Shown here one piece after another: positions 9,641 to 18,569 of a DNA stretch of 64,000 nt. The notes below the pieces were generated by a model. That model worked only from the letters and a program-made list of their open reading frames with translations. It did not search any database and was not told where the DNA came from. The translations under genes were made by a program, and so were the position numbers. This stretch comes from Gracilariopsis chorda. Its lineage: Eukaryota > Rhodophyta > Florideophyceae > Gracilariales > Gracilariaceae. How positions within the stretch are numbered: the first letter of the stretch is position 1; each line of letters begins with the position of its first letter. Where the stretch lies: NCBI GenBank assembly GCA_003194525.1, contig NBIV01000055.1, positions 62,001 through 126,000 on the forward strand, read 5' to 3'.

Positions 9641-10432
9641 CTACACCAGTCCGCCGTCTATCCGTATCGTCTCGCCGCTCACCATGCCGCTTTGCGCGCT
9701 TGCCAGGAATAATACCGTGTTGGCCACCTGCTCAACTGTCACAAATCGACCTAACGCTATTCGCGATTTCATCTTGTCGCCTTTCTCCCCGCTCCAATCC
9801 CTCGCTCCCATTTCGGTCAGCACCACTGTGGGAGCCACTGCATTGGCTCGGATATTGTACCGTCCCCAGTGGAAAGCCATCTGCTTGGTCAGATGCTCCA
9901 TGGCCGCCTTGGAGCAAGAATACGCCGCGTGATCCGGCAGAATCACGTGCGCCGAACTCGAACTAACGTTTACGATCGCACCCTCCCTGCGCGCCATCAT
10001 CCCCCGCGCCCCCTTTACCGCAATCTGCGACAACAGAAGCGCAGCCCGCACGTTCACGTTCATCGACCTGTCCCAGTCCTCCACGCTCACGTCTTCGAGA
10101 GCGTTATGAATAGCCACCCCTGCATTATTTACAACAATGTCAACCCCCTCTCTGCACGCTTCCTCACCAACTCTCTGCACTTGTTCAGCGTTTCCTAAAT
10201 CCGCTTGGTACGCGCGGTACTTTCGTCCCAGTTGGGAACAGATGCTCGCAACATCCGAGTCTAGCGCGCCTTTGCGATCGATGATGATTATATCCGCTCC
10301 GTTCTTAGCGAGACATACACTTATAGCGTATCCGATGCCGCGATGACCGCCGGTAATCAGCGCTGACTTCCCTCTTAGATCTGTAACTTGGTTTGCTGCA
10401 CTCATCCCGGTAAAGACCGCTTCGCCCTCCAC
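9641..10432 (-). CDS. Short-chain dehydrogenase/reductase (SDR), classical type
   Basis: 263-residue NAD(P)-dependent oxidoreductase with a Rossmann fold. Visible motifs: cofactor-binding TGGHRGIG (TGxxxGIG) near residue 27, the NNAG motif about residue 105, a catalytic Ser in VNVSSSSAH (about 155), the YSCSK catalytic Tyr/Lys pair (about 171), and the C-terminal SGETIRIDGG typical of classical SDRs. Aspartate in IIIIDRK after strand 2 suggests NAD preference. Composition resembles sugar/polyol SDRs (xylulose reductase or arabinitol dehydrogenase-like), but the substrate cannot be read from sequence. Start: first ATG (10432), or Met10, nine codons later. Convergent with the bS21-like gene. 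Confidence 0.92.
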   Translation of the reverse strand: MEGEAVFTGMSAANQVTDLRGKSALITGGHRGIGYAISVCLAKNGADIIIIDRKGALDSDVASICSQLGRKYRAYQADLGNAEQVQRVGEEACREGVDIVVNNAGVAIHNALEDVSVEDWDRSMNVNVRAALLLSQIAVKGARGMMARREGAIVNVSSSSAHVILPDHAAYSCSKAAMEHLTKQMAFHWGRYNIRANAVAPTVVLTEMGARDWSGEKGDKMKSRIALGRFVTVEQVANTVLFLASAQSGMVSGETIRIDGGLV

Positions 10433-10795
10433 TTTCTGTGTGTGTGAGAATGGAAATAGTTGTACTCCCTCAGATATCCCTCTGCGAGATGCTGATATTC
10501 CTATACCACAGGCAGCCTACCATCGTTGAATCTTGCCTCACGCATGTATCTCGCTGTCCAAAACCAAAATCTTGATTTTGTACACTGCTTCCCTTCCCCC
10601 GAGCGCGCCCGCATGCTATTCCACAATTCGCAACCGACCTGCAATCCAGAGACAGCGGGTGTCTGTCATTGTGTCCAAAACAGACACACTTCTCCAAAAG
10701 CGCCGTCACGCGTATCGCATGTCACCAAAAATACAAGTTTTTATTTATACATGTTGCACGAAAACGACCTCCCGCATCTACCGAACAGTGAACTA
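10433..10795. other. Intergenic between two minus-strand genes
   Basis: About 360 bp holding the SDR promoter and the 3' end of the next minus-strand gene. Short open frames only; nothing else recognised. Confidence 0.4.
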
Positions 10796-11922
10796 CTATG
10801 AGGGCGATTGCATGGTATGCTCGAGGATTCTACGCTCCAGTTCGAGATGCTCATCTGCAGCTTGATTCATTACTTGCAACCATTCATCAGCACAGTGAGC
10901 TCTCTTTTCCAGGACCATATTGGCCAACAAACCAGGATCAAACAACGCCTTTCCCCCCGAATGAACGGCGTCATACGCAACAACTCTTCAATAACCTGGT
11001 CGGCTCTCCCAAACGCCCCTCCGTACGGTGCGATAAGCTCATGGTGATGATCGTCCAAGAAGCGCTCAAGCCAGTCAGCATCATCCTCCGTCCTGTGATC
11101 GTCCGCCAACTCATTAACAGTGTCGACTAAGCCGAGAAGTAATGTATAGTTTTTGACGAGATCAAAGTTGGCCTGTCGATATGGACTCCCCCTGGTGTCT
11201 CCATTGCTCGGCAAATTTAGTGCGTCGTTCACCTTCTGAGGGTGAACGACTGAAAATCTGTACAATTCCATACTGCGATTGTTCTCCCTACGAATGCAAG
11301 GAATGTCTATGAGCAGTTCATCAGCGATTTGTGTGCGCGCTGCCAGAATTCGACGCGCCAGCAATCGCGGTACGATGTGAACGTTGTAGGAAAAGTAACG
11401 CCGTTTGATGTAGGGATTGTTCCGACTTGTACGACCTGGAATGGGTTTCTTCACCAGCAACGTCTCTGAAGGCGCTTCCAGTAACGCTGACAAGTACTGT
11501 TCGCTGCGAACTTTCAAGGCGTCGCAATGGTGCAAGTCGTCCAGTCCGTGATGGTCTAGCCAGTCTTCCAACCAACGTACGGTGGTTTCATCGCGAAGCA
11601 CTTTGGAGCAGAACATGGTCTTTTTCGTGGAATTAGTTGATATGGGGCTTGGTGTTGCGCTGGGATGGGTGAGTGGGTAACATACCTGTTGCACAGCTCT
11701 TTGGGTGAGGAAATCCCTGGCCCTCTGACGGTGGTTGCGATAAGCGGATGGCGCTTCGTCGCTACGCATACATGTTGACGGGGTGGAAAAGGTTGGCGGC
11801 GGTGTGGGAAACAGGGGGGCGAGGAAGGCAGTGCTCTGCAAGCGTGACGAAGGCGGCATAGCTGAGGGTGGAACACTTGAGCATAAGCGCAGAGTGCCAA
11901 ACAGGAGCTGCGAGCAGAACAA
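10796..11922 (-). CDS. Unrecognised protein, probable organelle; 66-nt intron and apparent frameshift
   Basis: The N-terminus is Ser/Pro/Thr-rich and transit-like. The body contains ETTVRWLEDWLDHHGLDD, KRRYFSYNVHIVPRLLARRI and a conserved-looking helical C-terminus. A probable intron lies at 11620-11685: donor CAG|GTATGT, branch CAACTAAT, acceptor AAAAAG. It is 66 nt and phase 0, so retention also keeps the frame. Reading breaks at a C6 run (10953-10958 on +). One extra base there joins ...EELLRMTPFIRG to a clean downstream frame (GKALFDPGLLANMVLEKRA...) ending at the stop 10796-10798. With that base and the intron removed the length is 354 codons, an exact multiple of three. A consensus error or recent mutation is likelier than a real terminus at 10870. 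Family not recognised. Confidence 0.6.
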
Positions 11923-13100
11923 GGTAGGAGCGGCAACGGAAGTGGCAGAATGTACAAGCTTTTACCAAAAGGTTCGTTCCCGGCGCGGCACGAGCACGGC
12001 GGGTTTGCTGGGTATGCACACGTATGTACACTTTGCGGACAGACGACGGTTTCATGCGTTCACCTGAAGTGGTGTGGCAGGTGCAGATATTTTGGTGGAG
12101 CGTTCTGCGCGTTGATTGGTCGCGAAGCGTTTGAGAACACCAATGGTTTTGCACGCAGTTGCTAGCAGCGCGTCGCATCGCACAGTTTTTGTGAGCAGCT
12201 CATCATGTGCCATGCGTTGGGAAGGAGAGATGGCGGTGATGGCGGTTGCATGTTGTGCGCCTTTGCGCGTTTGACCGCTTCTCGGCCGTACATATGATAA
12301 CTTACTGTATATTGGCACGATTCGTGGCGTTGGTGGTGCATGTTTTGTTTGCTGCGCTAAGCGACGAACGGGTGGCCAACCGGCACGGTTAAAAGGCCAC
12401 GCCGCAGCAGCGTTTCGCGCCTGCAACAAGAAATGCATAAGTTATGCAAGCTTGTGCAGCATGCAGTGATTGCGGACATTATGCTTGAGCAGCCGTACAA
12501 GTTTTCGGAATGTGTGGTCATTCGCAACCAAGGTTGCGGACAGCGAGGGTTGAACGCCCGCGCAGACGTGTCCGCGATTACGATGTTTAAAAACAAGACG
12601 GCGACAACGCAGGAGCGCACGGAGCGCAAAGTGGACGCCGTGCTCGCAGCCACTTGCTGCAAGTTGCTTGGTGCTCTTCAGACAGCGAACCATGTGGCAC
12701 AGTGCGCGCGCGGTTTCAAAAATCAGCACATACGAACAACGCATTATTCAAAAATTCCAAAAACGCAACGTGCTGTATTCCGTTGCTCGCAATCGCAATA
12801 ATCATTCGCATTCACTTTGCGCCGCGCGCGAGCAGCGCACGCAGCGAGCACGTTTGCGCATCACGTAAGACCCCGTGTCTGGCGCGGCACTGTTCTGTAC
12901 ACTGAACTTTTATCACTAATAGCTAACTTTGAGAGAAAGAGAGAGAGAGAGAGAGAGAAAAAGAAAATCGGAAGGGCGCGCTATCGATCCCGCGTCCGCT
13001 TCGTAACGTGCTGCAGACCACGATACGAAACACACGCGAGAGGGCGCAACTTGCGCTCCACTAGCAGCGCACACCCACCCGTCCTTCAACGGCAACAAAC
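11923..13100. other. Intergenic, no supported gene
   Basis: About 1.2 kb between a minus-strand gene start and the 3' end of the hemerythrin-like gene. Several mid-sized frames on both strands lack any recognisable domain. A GA microsatellite lies near 12930. GCGC-rich words are frequent, as in the 7.7-9.2 kb spacer. Confidence 0.4.
12930..12967. repeat. GA microsatellite
   Basis: Imperfect GAGAGAAAGAGAG... run followed by an A-rich end. It resembles the (GA)n tails of the retroposons further right, but no element body is recognisable beside it. Confidence 0.85.
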
Positions 13101-14495
13101 CTACGCCAACAAAGTGCGCTTCGCCTCTCTCCTGAACGAATTGCGAGAAGACTTGCGCGAAGGCTCAACTCGATCATCCAACCCACCCTGAACGCCTCTA
13201 GATGCGCCCTCTGTCTTGGGAATCGATCGTAACCTTCTCTGAAAGCGCTTAGCAATATCCACGTGCGTAGCCTCCAAGTTGAGAATCCATCTCTTGTGAG
13301 ACGATTGAGCTCTCGAACTGAGGTTCTCGTTCTTCCAAACCTGCAAAATCATAGAGTCTTCAATCCACCTCGTCAAGATAGCAATGCCCTCACGTCCATT
13401 AGCAGCGCGCACCACAAAGTTGGCCGCCGCGCGATTCAGCAACACGCGCGCATCCGCGTCACAGTACTGACGGAACACATTGGGTAGAACGTCCTCCTGC
13501 TGTTCCATATAATCCAACAGCTTGGGAAGATAATCACACAACTGCTGATACAACTTGGGAAGAATCTCTCCCGCATTACACGTGTTGAACAATTCCAAAG
13601 TCGACCCAACGCCCATCAGCAAGTTCTCCAATCGATCGCGGTTATACTTGACAACCTTATGGTAACGCTTCAGTTCCGACGATTGCTGCGCGGCGTTAAG
13701 CAAGAAAGGGAACACTATCTGATCCTCTATTTCAAAATACTGAGCCACAAAAACTTCAAACGTCTGCCAATAGTCCGCCAGCTCGGCCACATCCAGCATA
13801 CTAAGCGAGAACCAACGCCTCTGCACCGACGACAAAATGGTATACAAGTCCATAATCTCCCAGCGAATAGCATTATGCGGCAGCACAAACACATCACTAT
13901 ACCACGTATCCGTCGAGCCGAACTCGGCAATCTCAAAGCTCGGGTACACAAGTCGCTCCGGTCGAGCCGACAGCAAAGCATTATCACGCACATCGCCGCT
14001 AAAGACGCACATATTCTCCTGCTCCTTGCGGATGAACACACGTTTCTTAACGCCAACCTCACTGGTGCTAGCCGGGGTGAGGCAGGCATGTATCGGACCG
14101 CTGGAGGCTCGAATGGTGCTGGTGGCGTAACTCTGCAAACTGCCCAAGCTACTTGCAGCCGCGTGCCTGCTGAGTCGAGCCGAGCCCGAAACCGGCTGCG
14201 CCGCGCGCATGTCAGCGCCGTAGCGGGCGGCCGGTCGGGTGCTGTAGTCGTTCTTGCGGAAGAGACGGGCAAAGAAAGCGGCAAAGCCTCCGGAACGTAG
14301 CTGCGCGGGGAAGCCGTCATGAATGCCCAGTTCCTCGTCGCGCCCGAGCTTGCCAAGGTCCATGGTGCGAGAGGCAGGGTGGTGCTGAGCGGCAGAACGC
14401 CCCCGTCCGCGACGGGCGGCGCGCGGGGCGCCATGCTTAGCAGCGTCGCGCTCATTGCGCGGGGCAAGTCGACCGGAGCGGAATGCAGACGGCAT
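13101..14495 (-). CDS. Hemerythrin-like (HHE-type) four-helix domain protein
   Basis: 464 residues from the Met at 14495; alternatives are 14363 (MDLGKLGRDEEL...) and 14759. The first ~130 residues are basic and disordered. The C-terminal half is helical with hemerythrin-like segments: AQYFEIEDQIVFPFLL (about 13720-13745), a long linker helix with RYHKVVKYNRDRLENLL, then YMEQQEDVLPNVFRQYC (about 13470-13500). These match the E-x-x-x-x-F-P helices of HHE domains. Not every iron-ligand histidine is in its usual place, since the two H-x-x-E-E positions read as E-I-E-D and Q-Q-E-D. Iron binding is therefore doubtful. The short GTACCAAGGGTATATAG block 170 bp upstream is a promoter candidate. Confidence 0.6.
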   Translation of the reverse strand: MPSAFRSGRLAPRNERDAAKHGAPRAARRGRGRSAAQHHPASRTMDLGKLGRDEELGIHDGFPAQLRSGGFAAFFARLFRKNDYSTRPAARYGADMRAAQPVSGSARLSRHAAASSLGSLQSYATSTIRASSGPIHACLTPASTSEVGVKKRVFIRKEQENMCVFSGDVRDNALLSARPERLVYPSFEIAEFGSTDTWYSDVFVLPHNAIRWEIMDLYTILSSVQRRWFSLSMLDVAELADYWQTFEVFVAQYFEIEDQIVFPFLLNAAQQSSELKRYHKVVKYNRDRLENLLMGVGSTLELFNTCNAGEILPKLYQQLCDYLPKLLDYMEQQEDVLPNVFRQYCDADARVLLNRAAANFVVRAANGREGIAILTRWIEDSMILQVWKNENLSSRAQSSHKRWILNLEATHVDIAKRFQRRLRSIPKTEGASRGVQGGLDDRVEPSRKSSRNSFRREAKRTLLA

Positions 14496-14663
14496 ATCGA
14501 GGCGGCACAACGCAAGAGCGCAGCAAGAAAGCGAAGAAAGGGGAGAATCGGGCGGGCGCGGATGTCGGCACGGACGGGGCGCAACGGCTGGCGTGGGGAG
14601 GGGGGGGGGGAGTGAAGAGTGAAAAGGGGGGGAGGGGCGGCGATGCACGTCGCGTGGCGTGCG

Positions 14664-14685
14664 GGTACTGTACCAAGGGTATATA
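14664..14685 (-). promoter_or_regulatory. Promoter-like GTACCAAGGGTATATA block
   Basis: Read on the minus strand this is CTATATACCCTTGGTAC: a TATA-like word fused to the TACCCTTGGTAC motif seen elsewhere. It sits about 170 bp upstream of the hemerythrin-like start at 14495. If functional, it argues against the longer start at 14759, which lies upstream of it. Confidence 0.4.
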
Positions 14686-14795
14686 GTTGGAGCTAGCTGG
14701 CTGAATTTTGGTTTCGAATACAAGGCGGCACGTGCGCGGCGCGCGTACGGGCGAAACAAACGGTGAATGTCAAGGCCAACGTCAACAGAATAATG

Positions 14796-16408
14796 TCAGG
14801 GCGCGGCGACGCGCGGCGAGTGGCGCTTCTTGCCTAAGTCGTTCCACATGGCGTGCTCGTCCAGCAACGCGCGCCCAGACGCCGCCTGCACCACAAACGG
14901 CTCAAGTCGCCCACAAAGCGCCGCCGGCACGCGCGCCTTAATCCACGTCCCCTCCGCCACATGCCGCTCCCCCAGCACGCTGCCCTGCACGTAGATCGCC
15001 GTCGTCACGTCCCCCCGTCCGTACGGGATCACCACCTCCACGCTGCGCATCGTCTCCCGCAGCACCTCATCAATCACAATCCCGAACTCGTCCAGTCCCG
15101 CCCCGTCTTCGCGCTGACAACAACGCTCTCCCATGTGCTCCCCCCTTCAATCGCCTCCTTCACCTTTGCAACGCCCTCCGCCGCCACCAAATCAGCCTTG
15201 TTCACCGCCACGACCGTCGGCTTCCCCCCCGCTCCAATCTGTTCCACAACCCGTTCCACCGCCTCCATCTTGCTCTTGAGCACTTGCATATCCTCCGACC
15301 CGTCCACCACGTGCACCAGCATATCGGCGTCCACCACCTCTTCCAAAGTCGCTCTGAATGCCGCAACCAGCTGCGTGGGCAAGTTCTGCACGAAGCCCAC
15401 AGTATCCGTCAGCAGCACCTCCGGGCTAAGCTTCAGTCCGTCCAGTTTCGCCCGTCTAGTCGTCGGGTCCAGCGTGGCGAACAACGCATTCGCGGCCAGC
15501 GCGTCCGCCCCGCTCAGAGCATTCAACAGCGAGCTCTTCCCGCTGTTTGTATATCCAATCAACGCTACAACAGGCAGTCCCACATTTCTCTTCCTCGCCT
15601 GACGTGCGCGTGTGCGATGCGCCCGCACCGACTCCAGTTGCTTCTTAAGCTTGTTCACCCGCGAATTTATCATTCGACGATCCACTTCAAGTTGCGTCTC
15701 TCCCGGTCCACGCAATCCCACCCCGCCAGCGCCGGATTGCCGCTCCAGATGCGTCCACATTCTCGTCAGTCGCGGCAATCTATACTGATAAAGCGCCAGC
15801 TCCACCTGCAACTGACCCTCTCTGGTAGCGGCGTGCTGCGCAAAGATGTCCAGAATGAGTGCGGTACGGTCGAGCACCTTGATACCACGTGCTTCACCTC
15901 CAAACTCGCGCTCTAACGTTCGTTGTTGTGCGGGGGACAATTCCACATCGAAAATGCATGTGTGACAGCCAACGCTTTCCATTTGTTGACGCACCTCAAC
16001 CACCTTTCCCGTGCCAATGTACGTGGAGTTGAACGGCACAGCTAGCTGCTGCGTGACGACGGAGACAACGCGCATTCCAGCCGTTTCAGCCAGTCGGGTC
16101 AGTTCTTGAAGCGACTCGTCAATGGAGAACAGCCGACGTTGAGCGTCTCTTGCAGTGACGTCTACGCCTACCAAAACGCACAATTCGCGCTCTTGCTCGC
16201 GTCTCACGCGCAATGACAAGCGCTCTTCCGCGCTTTCGCGGCGCCCTTCGCTCATGCGGATAGCGCGTTTGTCGTGGCTTACGCGCGCTGCGCCTGCGCT
16301 CGGTGGGCGCAGTGCGCGGACGGACGGACGAAATGAGGACAGCTCATTGCGAAGCAAACTGGGGCAGCGCGCAGTGAAGGGAGATACGAAAGCTGTTTGT
16401 TGTTCCAT
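14796..16408 (-). CDS. hflX: HflX-type GTPase, organelle; apparent single-base frameshift
   Basis: Ribosome-associated GTPase of the HflX family. From the Met at 16408 the N-terminus is transit-like (Ser/Thr/Arg-rich). The HflX domain follows ([11 protein letters not shown]..., [24 protein letters not shown]), then the signature [12 protein letters not shown], the P-loop [14 protein letters not shown] (about 15515-15560), the G3 region [11 protein letters not shown] and the G4 motif NKAD. At a C4 run (15101-15104 on +) the frame changes. One extra base turns SAKTGRDW... into [12 protein letters not shown], which continues in the neighbouring frame through the usual HflX C-terminal domain to the stop at 14796. 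The corrected total is 538 codons, an exact multiple of three. A consensus error or very recent mutation fits best. It probably acts on plastid or mitochondrial ribosomes. Confidence 0.88.
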
Positions 16409-17010
16409 GTTGTGTTTACGGCGGCACGGCTGCTCTCGGACTGGTTGAAGAAGGTGGCAAGGCCTTGCGTTGCGTTTAAGACTGTTTGAGAGCTGCAGCC
16501 TCCACTGGAAAAAGGAGTTTAGCACGCGTGTAGTGAATGTTTGGGGCGGTTGGCGGAATGTAAACGCAGCTCCGTGCCGCGAGCAAAATGAAATCTCGTT
16601 GAGTGGATGTTTTTGCACGAAGGCGGTGCCGCAGATATGCACCACTTCTTATGCTCTCAGCGCGTTCCATGTGCAGAGCGCGTTCACATCCGCACACGTC
16701 TCTTGCTTGCGGAAATGGGCACTCTGCCAATCATCGCCACATTCTGCTTGCGCGTACACGTATACACGTGCCAAAGCTAATTATCATGGGAACATTCCAT
16801 GTAGCAACGGGCCGAAGATCGGTTATATGTATATGTGCGCTGTCATAGGGGGTCACTGCCATGGTTCACACCGGACTTGTGGATTAGTGGATTTGGTTAT
16901 CACAGCCTCAACACCCACCACCACCAGTTCAACGAAGTTGAGCACCAGTCAGAGTATCTAGCTAGGTATACTACTCCGCCGACCAGCACGCACGCAGACC
17001 ACTGCGTGCG
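16409..17010. other. Divergent intergenic, HflX to LYRM7-like gene
   Basis: About 600 bp containing the divergent promoters of the HflX and LYRM7-like genes. A frame at 16835-17131 reads through the adjacent 15-bp repeat as His/Pro/Lys-rich sequence and is most likely a by-product of that repeat. Confidence 0.4.
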
Positions 17011-17023
17011 TCACCAACCGAAG

Positions 17024-17113
17024 CATCACCATCCGAAACATCACCATCCGAAACAGCACCATCCGAAACAGCACCATCCGAAACAGCACCATCCGAAACA
17101 TCACCATCCGAAA
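17024..17113. repeat. 15-bp minisatellite, six units
   Basis: Six head-to-tail copies of CA(T/G)CACCATCCGAAA, three T-type and three G-type in the order T,T,G,G,G,T. A degenerate partial unit precedes them at 17011-17023. The array ends 38 bp before the ATG of the LYRM7-like gene, in what should be its promoter or 5' UTR. The 15-bp period keeps all frames open. Confidence 0.95.
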
Positions 17114-17151
17114 CGAAACCACTGCAGCTGAACAAAGACCGAACGGCAACC

Positions 17152-17433
17152 ATGATTCGCGATCCCGCCCTACACTCCGCGCTACGCCGTCTGATCCGCG
17201 CAAAGAACGCCGCCTTCCGCAACGACTTGGAAATGCTAAAGGTAGCCACGCAAACCCTTCGCGACCAGGCGCACCAACACCGCAGCCCCCCCGCAGAAAA
17301 GCGTCAACACCTGCTCTCCGAAATCGAACAAGCAATATCCTTTCTACGCAACAACGTTGTGCAGGCGCCGTTGAACCAGCGCGGCAACTACGTCTTCGAT
17401 GCCACCCGCATCAACGAATCCAATTTACGTTAA
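17152..17433 (+). CDS. LYRM7/MZM1-like mitochondrial complex III assembly factor
   Basis: 93-residue LYR-family protein. The pattern ALRRLIRAKNAAFRNDLEML...ATQTLRDQ, then EIEQAISFLRNNVVQAPLNQRGNYVF, matches LYRM7/MZM1, which chaperone the Rieske iron-sulphur protein during complex III assembly in the mitochondrial matrix. The LYR tripeptide itself reads as LRR here. Size matches the family (about 100-125 residues). A six-unit minisatellite sits just upstream. The stop is 9 bp from the stop of the convergent DUF4079 gene. Confidence 0.7.
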   Translation: MIRDPALHSALRRLIRAKNAAFRNDLEMLKVATQTLRDQAHQHRSPPAEKRQHLLSEIEQAISFLRNNVVQAPLNQRGNYVFDATRINESNLR

Positions 17434-17442
17434 AGAACAGCA

Positions 17443-18240
17443 CTAATCCCATTTCAGTAATTTGCCTACTATCGCCATCCCGGACTTCACCTGCCACCCG
17501 AACAACCCCACCGCCAGAAACGCAAGCGTAAAGTGACTCTGTCTGGCCCACTCCTTGCCCTTCTGCATGTACGGCACAAACGCCGTCATAACGCTCATCG
17601 TCGCCACAAGCCCCAGTCCGGCGTACAAGTGCGGCCCCGGGAACAACTTTCCAGTGCGCGCAAATGTATTCGCCATACCGCCGAAAGTCGCCAACGTCAT
17701 CACAGCAAACAACCCGCTGGACGTTTGGAAATGGCGTTGCGTCACGTTTTTCTTCACCAATTCTTTGCGTTTGGCGGGCTCCGACTTGCGAATCAGCGAC
17801 GATTGATACCCCAAGTAGAATGTGTAGAGAGAAGTCCCCACAAGAATCCACATCACTGCTGGATGTACTAGAGAGGCTGGTATCGTTTTGAACGTTTCTT
17901 TCACACCGTCTGGTATGGCATATGCCGCCTCACTTTCGCTCATTGCCAAGTACATTCCCAGCATACAAATGCCTGCGTCGCGAATCACATTCGAGTTGTC
18001 ACCCTGCTCCATGCACGCCGGCTGTACACCACTTTCCGTCTTTTCAACGCCTGATGCCGCTGTCACTGCGATTCGAGCCGCATGACGCTGTGCGGGGGAA
18101 ACAGTCCTCACACTCTGTAACTGTCTCACACCCTTCGGAAAGCAACGTTGCGGTCTTAGCGCGACCGGTGTCGCCATCACAAATGCCGCTAAAACCATGA
18201 TAGAACAAACTGTTAGGAGCGACGTGCGCGTTTGTTTCAC
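17443..18240 (-). CDS. DUF4079 family membrane protein, probable plastid
   Basis: 265 residues. A hydrophobic N-terminal segment (about 7-26) is followed by a basic, Ser/Arg-rich stretch, then the DUF4079 core: LVHPAVMWILVGTSLYTFYLG, RHFQTSSGLFAVMTLATFGGM, FPGPHLYAGLGLVATMSV and SHFTLAFLAVGLFGWQV. These are four transmembrane helices with conserved His residues, as in cyanobacterial and plastid homologues of unknown function. The signal-like N-terminus followed by a basic region is unusual for a simple plastid transit peptide. Convergent with the LYRM7-like gene (9 bp gap). Confidence 0.8.
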   Translation of the reverse strand: MKQTRTSLLTVCSIMVLAAFVMATPVALRPQRCFPKGVRQLQSVRTVSPAQRHAARIAVTAASGVEKTESGVQPACMEQGDNSNVIRDAGICMLGMYLAMSESEAAYAIPDGVKETFKTIPASLVHPAVMWILVGTSLYTFYLGYQSSLIRKSEPAKRKELVKKNVTQRHFQTSSGLFAVMTLATFGGMANTFARTGKLFPGPHLYAGLGLVATMSVMTAFVPYMQKGKEWARQSHFTLAFLAVGLFGWQVKSGMAIVGKLLKWD

Positions 18241-18569
18241 CTGAAATTTTCAACCAGTCAAACGCCTGGACGTTCTTCGCAAACAGAGTTGTGACTAGTA
18301 TGTGAGCCGCTTAACTCCTGCTTGAACTTGGGTGCGAGATTGAGTGCGAGCTCAGTGACATCCAGTCAGGGAATCATGTAGCCAGCGAAATGCAAGTGTG
18401 TGGCCACCTTGTTGAGTGCTGGTCGGCCACAGCTTTAATTTTGTCTCTTAAAACCTTGGCGAATGAATACTACTACAGTAAGCTCCAGAGAAGCATGCGC
18501 CTGTTTCTTTGCCACGCTGCTGCGCGTCGTCAACACTCGTTCGAGAACTTGATCGCGTCATGAAGCCAG
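18241..18569. other. Divergent promoter region, DUF4079 to Nudix gene
   Basis: About 330 bp between two head-to-head genes. No frame or repeat of note. Confidence 0.4.

Noticed and set aside
12433..12801. 122-codon plus-strand frame
   Set aside because: No domain, opposite strand equally open; likely chance in GC-rich spacer.
17024..17113. CRISPR array
   Set aside because: Contiguous 15-bp units without spacers, in a eukaryotic genome.
16835..17131. His/Pro/Lys-rich open frame over the minisatellite
   Set aside because: Openness follows from the 15-bp period; no start context and it overlaps the LYRM7-like leader.
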